Shown one piece after another: positions 1 to 6,198 of a stretch of 64,000 nt of DNA. Position numbers and translations under genes: made by a program. The notes below the pieces were generated by a model. It was not told where the DNA came from. It saw nothing but the letters and a program-made list of their open reading frames with translations, and did no database searches. Source of the stretch: Allobosea sp. CRIB-10 (GTDB taxonomy: Bacteria; Pseudomonadota; Alphaproteobacteria; Rhizobiales; Beijerinckiaceae); NCBI RefSeq assembly GCF_900112185.1, contig NZ_FOKP01000003.1:1-64000 (forward strand). The letters run 5' to 3'. Position 1 is the stretch's first letter. The number at the start of each line of letters is the position of its first letter.

Positions 1-189
1 GGCGCCGGCTACGCCACGGTCGAGACCGCCGATGTCGTCCAGGACACGGTCCGCGGCGACATCACCGAGCGCGTCTGCACCTTCAACCTCGCCGCCTCGG
101 TCTCCTCCTACAAGCGGCGGATCGAAGGCTCGGCGACGACGGCCAGCAACCTGTTCGTCGACATCAACGCCACCGACGTCGCGGAGTAA
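1..189 (+). CDS. C-terminal end of an unidentified phage structural protein (partial)
   Basis: The reading frame is open from the first base of the window and ends with TAA at 187-189, giving 62 residues of a C-terminus whose start lies outside the window. The fragment is polar and beta-prone, with the stretch TERVCTFNLAASVSSYKRRI, and has no motif I recognise. It sits seven bases before the next phage gene on the same strand, so it probably belongs to the same late transcript. A baseplate or fibre-associated protein is possible from position alone, but the function is unknown. Confidence 0.6.
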   Translation, partial: GAGYATVETADVVQDTVRGDITERVCTFNLAASVSSYKRRIEGSATTASNLFVDINATDVAE

Positions 190-195
190 GCGCCC

Positions 196-378
196 ATGGC
201 AGCCAAGACCCCCAAGGCTCCGGCTTTCGAGCCGGACACCCTCTACGCCGTGCAGCTCCTGCGCGTCGTCACCCTGTCGACCGGGGAGAAGCTCTCGCCG
301 GGCAAGCGCACCTTTCTCAAGGGCAAGGTGCTGAACGAGCTCGCGCCGGACGATTTCAGCGATGCCGAGCCGGTTTGA
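196..378 (+). CDS. Small hypothetical phage protein, 60 aa
   Basis: A 60-residue protein starting at an ATG with GGAG about nine bases upstream (183-186, inside the end of the previous gene). It has a lysine- and proline-rich start, then a short segment (YAVQLLRVVTLSTGEKLSPG) that looks like a compact beta domain, then an acidic tail. Its 3' end overlaps the start of the next gene by 17 bases, a packing typical of phage late operons. I do not recognise the family. Small proteins in this position are often head-tail or fibre-associated factors, but nothing here proves it. Confidence 0.6.
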   Translation: MAAKTPKAPAFEPDTLYAVQLLRVVTLSTGEKLSPGKRTFLKGKVLNELAPDDFSDAEPV

Positions 379-1234
379 TCAGCTCTATCGCTGGGGCAAG
401 CGCGATATCGTCAACGACGACGCGCTGAACCTGCGGTTCCGCGACCTCGACAACCGGATCACGCCGATCGAGGCGCTGAAGATCTCGTATGAGGCGGCGC
501 TGCTCACCCTGCAGGATCGCGTGCTGGAGCGGTCCGAGGCGGTGATCGAGGGGCTGCGCGACCGCCTCATCGAGATCACCGAACTCGCCTGGCTCGTCGG
601 CTCGTCCTCGACCGGCCTCACGCTCGTCGAGGAGGCCGAGCAGGCGCTGATCATCGCGCCCGATCGCCGCGCTCTCTTCACGCCTGGCCCGTTCGCCATC
701 GTCGCGACCGGGTCCGACCCCGACGCCTATGCGGTGGTGCAGCATCTCGATTTCGACCGCGCGACCGGCCAGTGGAACTTCCGGACCAAGGTGGTCTCGG
801 CTGCGCTGACGGGCGCACACGCCGACTGGTCGATCGGCGCGCTCGCGGGCTCGACCCTGGCGCAGATGGCGCTGCTGGAGGAGGGCCAGGCGGCGCGCAC
901 CGAGACCCTCGCGGCGCGCGACGAGGCCGTGCCGGCGGCGACTGTCGCCACTGAAGCAGCCGGCGTCGCTGTCGGCGCGGCCGGAACGGCGACCGGCGCC
1001 GCCGGCATCGCATCCACCAAGGCCGGCGAAGCCTCGGACGCGGCCACGGCTGCTGCAATCTCGGCCGCGAGTGTCGACGGCCCGGCGATAGCCGCATCGC
1101 TCGCTGCGCTCGCTGCGGCCGACACCGCTCTCGACACACGCCTCGACGCTGTCGAACCGGTGGTTTCGGCGCTCCAGGCCAACGCCCTCGTCGACGAGGA
1201 AGCCATCGCTCTCGCCATTGCATACGGAGGCTGA
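362..1234 (+). CDS. Putative phage tail-fibre-type protein, 290 aa
   Basis: The N-terminal 60 residues (MPSRFDQLYRWGKRDIVND onward, then RFRDLDNRITPIEALK) are charged and helical. Residues 90-160 look like a small beta domain. From about residue 170 to 280 the protein is almost entirely Ala, Gly, Thr, Val and Ser with periodic heptad-like spacing (for example AAGVAVGAAGTATGAAGIAS), as in the trimeric shafts or coiled linkers of tail fibres. The position just before a glycine-rich tip-like protein and upstream of the sheath gene fits a fibre or fibre-base role. There is no enzymatic motif. The role is inferred from composition and context. Confidence 0.55.
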   Translation: MPSRFDQLYRWGKRDIVNDDALNLRFRDLDNRITPIEALKISYEAALLTLQDRVLERSEAVIEGLRDRLIEITELAWLVGSSSTGLTLVEEAEQALIIAPDRRALFTPGPFAIVATGSDPDAYAVVQHLDFDRATGQWNFRTKVVSAALTGAHADWSIGALAGSTLAQMALLEEGQAARTETLAARDEAVPAATVATEAAGVAVGAAGTATGAAGIASTKAGEASDAATAAAISAASVDGPAIAASLAALAAADTALDTRLDAVEPVVSALQANALVDEEAIALAIAYGG

Positions 1235-1240
1235 TCAGCC

Positions 1241-1651
1241 ATGGCCAAGACCTATAAGGCGCCCTTCACTCAGGCAGCCAAGCTCTCGTCCTGCATCTGC
1301 ACGGCGGCGAAGACGACCTACAATGATGCCGCGAACGCCGTGCTGCTGTTCACGGCCGGCGCGGATGGTGCGCGCGTCTCGCGCGTCTGGGCTATCCCCC
1401 GCGCCACAGTGACGGCGACGCAGCTGCAGCTTTATGTCTCCTACGATGCCGGCGTGACGCTGCATCTGATCGAGACCGCGCTGATGGCGGCATATACCAT
1501 GGCGCAGACGACGCAGGCGCCGGCGACGGACTTCGTGCGGGCGACGGCTGCCAACCCGCTGCGCCTGCCTGCGAATGCCCGGCTCTACGCCGCGATCGGC
1601 GTGGCACTGGCGGGCGGCATCGTCTTCTCCGCCGACGCCGAGGACTTCTGA
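1241..1651 (+). CDS. Hypothetical phage protein, 136 aa
   Basis: Starts at ATG 1241 with a good GGAGG at 1226-1230. The 136 residues are hydrophobic and beta-rich (VSRVWAIPRATVTATQLQLY, then ATAANPLRLPANARLYAAIG) with no signal peptide. This pattern resembles small decoration or fibre-associated proteins of Hyphomicrobiales phages. The stop overlaps the next start by one base (TGATG at 1649-1653), implying translational coupling with the glycine-rich protein downstream, so the two may act in the same fibre or tip assembly. No specific family is recognised. Confidence 0.55.
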   Translation: MAKTYKAPFTQAAKLSSCICTAAKTTYNDAANAVLLFTAGADGARVSRVWAIPRATVTATQLQLYVSYDAGVTLHLIETALMAAYTMAQTTQAPATDFVRATAANPLRLPANARLYAAIGVALAGGIVFSADAEDF

Positions 1652-2358
1652 TGCGTAGCGCGCCGGTCACCTATGACGCGGGGATGAACCCCGGCCGCAC
1701 ACGGGCGCCGGCTGTTTCGCCTTGGATGCGCGCCCCCGGTAACTGGACCTTCGTCGCGCCAGAAGACGGCACCTACACACTCCGACTTCGTGGGCCGGGG
1801 GGCGCAGGTGAGCACGCTAGCTCTACAGAGACCGTCAATGGCGGCTCCGGAGGAGCGTTCTGCCGAAAAACAGCGGTCCTTTCGAAGGGGCAAGCCGTCC
1901 CTATTACGGTCGGTCTAGGCGGGCGCGGCAACGGATTCGGCAACTCACCAGTCAACCCAAGCGGCCCGACGACCGCAACCCTGCCTTCAGGCCTGGTCAC
2001 GGCAGGTGCTGGCGCCAACGGCAACAGCGCCGGTGTCGCTCCAGGTGGTATTGCAGTCGGGGGTGACGTCAATCTCGATGGTGGGGCTGGCGGGTTGGGG
2101 AGTACCAGTGGCGCGGGTGGGTCCGTGGCGGGTGCGGCAGGAGGTGCAGGCGCTTCACTTGTTGGCGGTGGCGGCGCATCGCCTGGAGACGAAGTTCTTC
2201 TACCAACCGTTGGAACGGCCGGCAGAGTGGGCGACCGAGGGGTCGACGGTATCTGGGGCGCCGGGACCGGCGGCAACCGCCACGGATCGTCGACTAATTA
2301 TCCGCCCACGGGCAACGGTGGAGATGGGATAGCCTTGATTACCTATGACGGCCCTTAA
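1651..2358 (+). CDS. Glycine-rich phage tail tip/receptor-binding candidate, 235 aa
   Basis: After a 30-residue leader, residues 33-60 (NWTFVAPEDGTYTLRLRGPG) look like the short beta segment that precedes glycine-rich domains in phage tail proteins. Residues 60-225 are a low-complexity Gly/Ala/Ser/Thr region with motifs such as GGAGGLGSTSGAGGSVAGA and GGDGIALITY at the end. Polyglycine-rich adhesin tips of this type form polyglycine-II sandwiches in some T-even-like phages and bind the host surface. That is family knowledge; its application here is inference. Base composition is visibly less GC-rich than the sheath and tape measure genes, which fits exchange of host-range genes. Confidence 0.55.
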   Translation: MRSAPVTYDAGMNPGRTRAPAVSPWMRAPGNWTFVAPEDGTYTLRLRGPGGAGEHASSTETVNGGSGGAFCRKTAVLSKGQAVPITVGLGGRGNGFGNSPVNPSGPTTATLPSGLVTAGAGANGNSAGVAPGGIAVGGDVNLDGGAGGLGSTSGAGGSVAGAAGGAGASLVGGGGASPGDEVLLPTVGTAGRVGDRGVDGIWGAGTGGNRHGSSTNYPPTGNGGDGIALITYDGP

Positions 2359-3125
2359 CGAGGCAACCCACCATAATGGTCAAGCTGATCACGAAAACGT
2401 CCCGTGACGGCCTGTCTGCCGACATGCGTTATTCGCTGATCGACATTCGCCCAGATGTCGCCGCCCGTCTCGCGCCAGCGCTGGCAAAACGACAGGTCTT
2501 CGCTCAGCCACCGACCGTCTTGGCCGCGCAGAGGAGCGAACGCGTCAAGGATTGGTTGCGCCGGCCCTGCCAACCGATGACGCCGGTCAGGTGCCGTCCG
2601 AAGTTCGGGAAAATGCCGGCCGATCGCGTCGAAAACGGAGCGATGAATGAGCATGATGCCCGTGCCGATCGCCGACACCTCAACGAACCCCGAGGGGGTA
2701 GGATCGAATGTCCCGTTACGGTGGACGATCCGATCCGCAGCGACGTACCGTGCGGCGATTGCCATCGCTTGTTCAGGCTGAACACCGGAGATCGCTGCCT
2801 CGGCTACTTTGCTGGCCTGCAGGTTCTTCGACGGGCAGAACGCCGCAACAAGCGGGCGATTTTCGTCGATAAGACTATCAAAGAGACTGGGTTCAAAGCC
2901 CATGTCGGCATCAACGAAGAACAGGTGCGTCGCCGAGGCATCTGACAAGAATTTCGCGACAAGGGCGTTTCGGGCGGCATCAACCGTGAGGCCGCTGATC
3001 CAGCTTAGCGATATCTGAATGTTTCGGCGGGTGCGAAGAATGTGGTCCTGGAGACGAAAGATGCTCTCAAGACACTCTGCTTCGACCGACCCGCTGTACG
3101 TCGGGATCGCCACAACCACATGCAT
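2355..3125 (-). CDS. Phage-encoded GT-A glycosyltransferase, 256 aa, antisense to the tail genes
   Basis: The frame continues upstream of 3125, but the ATG there has a strong AAAGAGG about eight bases ahead and begins directly with the GT-A fold (MHVVVAIPTYSGSVEAECLE). Residues 70-80 carry FFVDADMG, a DxD-type nucleotide-sugar and metal-binding motif. Near the C-terminus is SEDLSFCQRWRETGGDIWAN followed by THVGRQ, a signature seen in glycosyltransferases of phages and their hosts. It lies between fibre-type genes on the opposite strand, ends tail-to-tail with the glycine-rich gene (4-base overlap), and is lower in GC than its surroundings. Likely roles are sugar modification of the fibre or of host surface glycans during lysogeny. 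Acceptor and sugar are unknown. Confidence 0.7.
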   Translation of the reverse strand: MHVVVAIPTYSGSVEAECLESIFRLQDHILRTRRNIQISLSWISGLTVDAARNALVAKFLSDASATHLFFVDADMGFEPSLFDSLIDENRPLVAAFCPSKNLQASKVAEAAISGVQPEQAMAIAARYVAADRIVHRNGTFDPTPSGFVEVSAIGTGIMLIHRSVFDAIGRHFPELRTAPDRRHRLAGPAQPILDAFAPLRGQDGRWLSEDLSFCQRWRETGGDIWANVDQRITHVGRQAVTGRFRDQLDHYGGLPR

Positions 3126-3163
3126 TCGAAAGACCTCTTTCGCCAGTTGAGGATCATCCGACC

Positions 3164-3715
3164 ATGTATCAGCGCGTGAACCTTGCCGCCACGGCCGTCG
3201 ACGGTCCCACCGGGCCGCTGCCGCCGGAACTCGCCGGCCTCGATGACGCGAGCCTTGCTGACCTCTCATGGGTCGGGGCGCCTCTAGACGCGCTCTACGG
3301 CGGCTATGGCTACTGGCCCCTGGAGATCAGCGATCCGGATTTCGACCCGGCGACAGAGACGCTGACCGACGATCTCACGGACGTCACGCCTGTCGCGGGC
3401 CGCAAGGTGGCGACGGCAAAGCGATCGAAGCGTGCCTTGACTGCCGAGGAGATCGCGGCGCGGCAGCCGCGCCCGCACGTCCTGAGCAAGATGCAGTTCA
3501 TCCGCTTGGTCCAGACGGCCGGCGGCGTGACCGATGCCTTGCTGGTCCAGGCCGACGCCGAGCCTTTGCTGAAGCCTTTCTGGGTCAAGTTCACCATGAC
3601 GACCGAGATGCAGCGCGACGATGTCGACACCCAGGCGGGCCTTGGCGCGCTCGCCGCGTTGGGGCTGCTGCCGAACGGCACTCAAGCCATACTCGACGCC
3701 TGGCCTACCGGCTGA
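3164..3715 (+). CDS. Putative tail-fibre-associated/assembly protein, 183 aa
   Basis: Begins 38 bases from the divergent glycosyltransferase start. The N-terminal half contains LADLSWVGAPLDALYGGYGY, resembling the start of fibre-chaperone-type proteins. The middle is basic (residues 75-90), and the C-terminal half (KMQFIRLVQTAGGVTDALLV, then LAALGLLPNGTQAILDAWP) is a compact helical domain. There is no signal peptide or enzyme motif. Its place between the fibre/tip genes and a hairpin terminator, ahead of the sheath gene, supports a fibre-assembly function, but I cannot assign a named family with certainty. Confidence 0.5.
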   Translation: MYQRVNLAATAVDGPTGPLPPELAGLDDASLADLSWVGAPLDALYGGYGYWPLEISDPDFDPATETLTDDLTDVTPVAGRKVATAKRSKRALTAEEIAARQPRPHVLSKMQFIRLVQTAGGVTDALLVQADAEPLLKPFWVKFTMTTEMQRDDVDTQAGLGALAALGLLPNGTQAILDAWPTG

Positions 3716-3734
3716 TCTCGCCGCAGCTAGGCAA

Positions 3735-3758
3735 AGGGTGACACGCGTCACCCTCTTT
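3735..3758 (+). terminator. Hairpin terminator before the sheath gene
   Basis: An 8-bp perfect stem (AGGGTGAC at 3735-3742 and GTCACCCT at 3747-3754) with loop ACGC, followed by CTTT. It separates the fibre-type genes from the sheath operon. The T-run is short, so efficiency is uncertain. Confidence 0.55.
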
Positions 3759-3838
3759 AGCTCTCTCCCGCGCCCGTAGGGTCCCGGCTCGCATGACGCC
3801 TGTCAAGCGTCTCTCCCGAGCGTCCGGAGCCCCGCACA

Positions 3839-5053
3839 ATGGCCGTAACCGAGTATTTTCATGGCGTTCGCGTCTTCGAGGTCGGCTCGACCCCGCGGCC
3901 CATCTCGGTCAACGAATACAATACGGTCGGCGCGATGGTCGTGGCGCCCGCCGCCGATCCCGAGGTTTTCCCCGAAGACGTCGTCGTCGAGGGCTTCACC
4001 AACGACACGGCGTTCCGGCAAGCGCTCGGCACGGGCGGCAATGTCGATGCGGTCTTCGACGCGATCGACGATCAGGGCGTCATCGCCGAGATCCAGGTGG
4101 TCCGCGTCGCCGAGGGCACCGGCGCCACCGATCAGGCCAAGCTCGAAGCCACGATCGCCAACATGGTCGGCAGCGGCGCCGACAATTCGGGCGTGCACGC
4201 CTTCAAACTGGCTTCAAAGCCGCCCAAACTGCTGATCGCGCCCGGCTATGACAGCCAGCGCATCAGCGGCGTCAAGAACCCGGTCGCGGGCGAGCTCGAC
4301 GGCATCGCCAAGCGCGCGCGGGCGATCAAGATCCTCAACACGCCGATGACCAGCCGGGCCGCGGCCGAGCAGTACCGCGACGATTTCCCCGACGACAAGC
4401 GCGCATTCTTGTTCCACCCGGCGGTCCGGGTGATGCGCGGCACCAGCATCGTCAACGAGCCCGCCTCGGGCCGCATCGCAGGGCTTTTCATCGCGCGTGA
4501 CCGTCAGGTCGGCGGCCCCTGGGAGAGCCCGTCCAACCAGGCGATCGGCGGCGCTCTCGCGCCCAGCCGGCCCATCAGCTACTTCACCGGCGAGCCGGAC
4601 AGCGAGGCCAACGCGCTCAACGAAAACCGGATCGCGACCGTGCGCAACGGGACCCTGCTTTGGGGTAACGAGACCTGCGCGATGGACCCTCTCGACCGGT
4701 TCGTGAACGTCGTCCGCACCAACGACATGATCGACGATGCGGTCGTCAACGCCTTCTATTGGGCAATGGACCGCACCTTGTCGGTCCCGCACGCGACGTC
4801 GATCATCCAGTCGCTCGACATGTTCGGCGACGAGCTCGTCGCCGCCGGCGCGGTGCTGGGCTTCAGGGTCTGGTTCGACCGGACCCTCAACAGCAACGGC
4901 CAGCTGGCCTCCGGCATCCTGCGGATCGAATACGACCGCGAGCCGGCCGCGCCGCTGCAGGACCTGCAGTTCGGGGCGCGCCGCAACCTCGAATATTATG
5001 CGGTGCTGGCCAACGGCATCCTGCAGTCGCTCGACCGGCGCGAAGCCGCCTGA
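3839..5053 (+). CDS. Contractile tail sheath protein (P2 FI-like)
   Basis: The 404 residues match P2-type FI sheath proteins in length and layout. The N-terminus reads EYFHGVRVFEVGSTPRPISV, a middle insertion domain covers roughly residues 90-260, and the conserved C-terminus includes FRVWFDRTLNSNGQLASG and LQFGARRNLEYYAVLANGI, the region that locks neighbouring subunits. The sheath surrounds the tube and contracts to drive it through the cell envelope. The next gene, 15 bases downstream, encodes the tube, the standard FI-FII order. Presence of a sheath makes this a myovirus-type tail or an R-type particle. Confidence 0.93.
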   Translation: MAVTEYFHGVRVFEVGSTPRPISVNEYNTVGAMVVAPAADPEVFPEDVVVEGFTNDTAFRQALGTGGNVDAVFDAIDDQGVIAEIQVVRVAEGTGATDQAKLEATIANMVGSGADNSGVHAFKLASKPPKLLIAPGYDSQRISGVKNPVAGELDGIAKRARAIKILNTPMTSRAAAEQYRDDFPDDKRAFLFHPAVRVMRGTSIVNEPASGRIAGLFIARDRQVGGPWESPSNQAIGGALAPSRPISYFTGEPDSEANALNENRIATVRNGTLLWGNETCAMDPLDRFVNVVRTNDMIDDAVVNAFYWAMDRTLSVPHATSIIQSLDMFGDELVAAGAVLGFRVWFDRTLNSNGQLASGILRIEYDREPAAPLQDLQFGARRNLEYYAVLANGILQSLDRREAA

Positions 5054-5068
5054 ACCGGAGAGATCATC

Positions 5069-5605
5069 ATGGCCAGCCTGTCGCTGCTCCTCGTCCAGGG
5101 GCGCAACTGCCATATTCAATACGCCGGCGACACCTCGCTCAACTGCCAGCTGGCGCTCGGCAAGGTCAAGCTGCCGACCAACAAGGAGACCTATGAGGAT
5201 TTCCAGCCGGGCGCGACCAACGGCTCGATGGAGATCGCGACCGGCGCCGAGGCCTGCGTGCTCGGTTTCGATCTCAAGGGCCTCTCGCCCGAGGTGTTGG
5301 CCCTGACGCAGATCCCGCGCGGCGACCGCGTCAAGATCACCGTCTTTGCCGCGCTCGTGAACGAGTATGCCGAGACGGGGGGCAACCGGGAGATCCCGGT
5401 CACGGCCACGGCCTATGGCCGGATCAACGCCGAGACGGGCGAGCTGGAGCCGAACATGGGCACCGACTATGAGCTCAAGAGCATCTCGAAATACTCGCTG
5501 ATCATCGGCAACCGCGAGATCTGTCGATGGAACGTCCAGCTCGGCGGCTGGCAGGCCATCGGCGGCCAGACCACGCGCATCAACCACATGATCGGGGTCG
5601 TCTGA
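5069..5605 (+). CDS. Major tail tube protein (P2 FII-like)
   Basis: The 178-residue length and the motifs NCHIQYAGDTSLNCQ-like N-terminal strand, then GNREIPVTATAYGRIN and SISKYSLIIGNREICRWN, fit the FII tail-tube family, which polymerises as hexameric rings inside the sheath. It directly follows the sheath gene, and its stop overlaps the next start (TGATG at 5603-5607), consistent with coupled expression of tube and tail-assembly chaperone. No truncation is seen. Confidence 0.92.
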   Translation: MASLSLLLVQGRNCHIQYAGDTSLNCQLALGKVKLPTNKETYEDFQPGATNGSMEIATGAEACVLGFDLKGLSPEVLALTQIPRGDRVKITVFAALVNEYAETGGNREIPVTATAYGRINAETGELEPNMGTDYELKSISKYSLIIGNREICRWNVQLGGWQAIGGQTTRINHMIGVV

Positions 5606-6042
5606 TGAGCGCGCCGGGCGAAGCGATCCTCTCCGGATTCGAGCGCGACCCGGAGCTCGACCCGATCGTCGCGCCGCCGGCGTCGGCCGCCGCACCCGCG
5701 CCGTCTCGTCAGGGCCCGCGGGTCGAGCCAGCCGAGCCCCGGCTCTGGGAGGTCAGCCAGGACCTGCTCTTTCCCCTAAGAGTCGACGGCGAGCGGATCG
5801 AGCGGCTGACGATCCGGCGTCTCACCGGCCAGCAGGTCGCCGAGCTCGTCCTGGAAGACGACGACGGCGTCTCGCTCAACGCACGGGCCCGCGCCCGCAT
5901 GGCCGGGGTGCATCCCGCCGTGATCGCGGCGATGGCGGCCGACGACGCGCTGATCTTCGCGGAACTCTGCCGCCCTTTATTGCCGGCCGCGCTCGCCCGC
6001 CTCGAAGAGGCGGTCATGGCGGACGCGGCGGGCGCGATCTGA
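5605..6042 (+). CDS. Tail assembly chaperone, short (E-type) form, 145 aa
   Basis: Starts at the ATG embedded in TGATG at the end of the tube gene. The first 45 residues are acidic and proline/alanine-rich. Residues 60-110 (RVDGERIERLTIRRLTGQQV) match the conserved beta-hairpin of tail-assembly chaperones, followed by helices. By position between tube and tape measure it is the P2 gpE equivalent, which coats the tape measure during tail assembly. The gene contains a slippery heptamer at 5973-5979, and a second, GpE-like reading frame follows in the -1 frame (see the fusion entry). Confidence 0.85.
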   Translation: MSAPGEAILSGFERDPELDPIVAPPASAAAPAPSRQGPRVEPAEPRLWEVSQDLLFPLRVDGERIERLTIRRLTGQQVAELVLEDDDGVSLNARARARMAGVHPAVIAAMAADDALIFAELCRPLLPAALARLEEAVMADAAGAI

Positions 6043-6194
6043 GGCGCGGCCTGGCGCGGCTGCCGCGGCTCGCGGCGGAGGTCGCCCAGGCGCTGCACAC
6101 GCCGCTGCCGACGATCCTGGCGATGCCGGTCGACGAGATCCTGTTCTGGCACGAAGAGGCCTGCCTGATCGCGGCCGAGCGGCTCGGAAGGTAA
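5605..6194 (+). CDS. Tail assembly chaperone, long form made by -1 frameshift, about 196 aa
   Basis: The zero frame reads ...CGC CCT TTA TTG at 5971-5982. A -1 slip on C CCT TTA (5973-5979) places the ribosome in a frame that stays open to TAA at 6192-6194. The extension ends in AEVAQALHTPLPTILAMPVD followed by EILFWHEEACLIAAERLGR, which has the features of GpE-type extensions of P2-like phages (a conserved M-P-x-D-E-x-x-x-W-H-E core). No usable ATG precedes this core in frame except 6123, which would give only 23 residues. In P2, E and E+E' are made by exactly this kind of programmed frameshift. Here the heptamer and extension are seen directly; use in vivo is inferred. Confidence 0.8.
5973..5979 (+). 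promoter_or_regulatory. Slippery heptamer CCCTTTA for programmed -1 frameshifting
   Basis: Fits the X XXY YYZ rule in the correct zero frame (C CCT TTA), so both tRNAs can re-pair at their first two positions after slipping back one base. TTA and the following TTG are unusual codons in this GC-rich gene, suggesting selection for the site. Confidence 0.75.
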
Positions 6195-6198
6195 ACCC

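Noticed and set aside
2376-2945. An open frame on the plus strand inside the glycosyltransferase gene
   Set aside because: No ribosome site and no recognisable fold; the minus strand carries clear GT-A motifs with a strong ribosome site.
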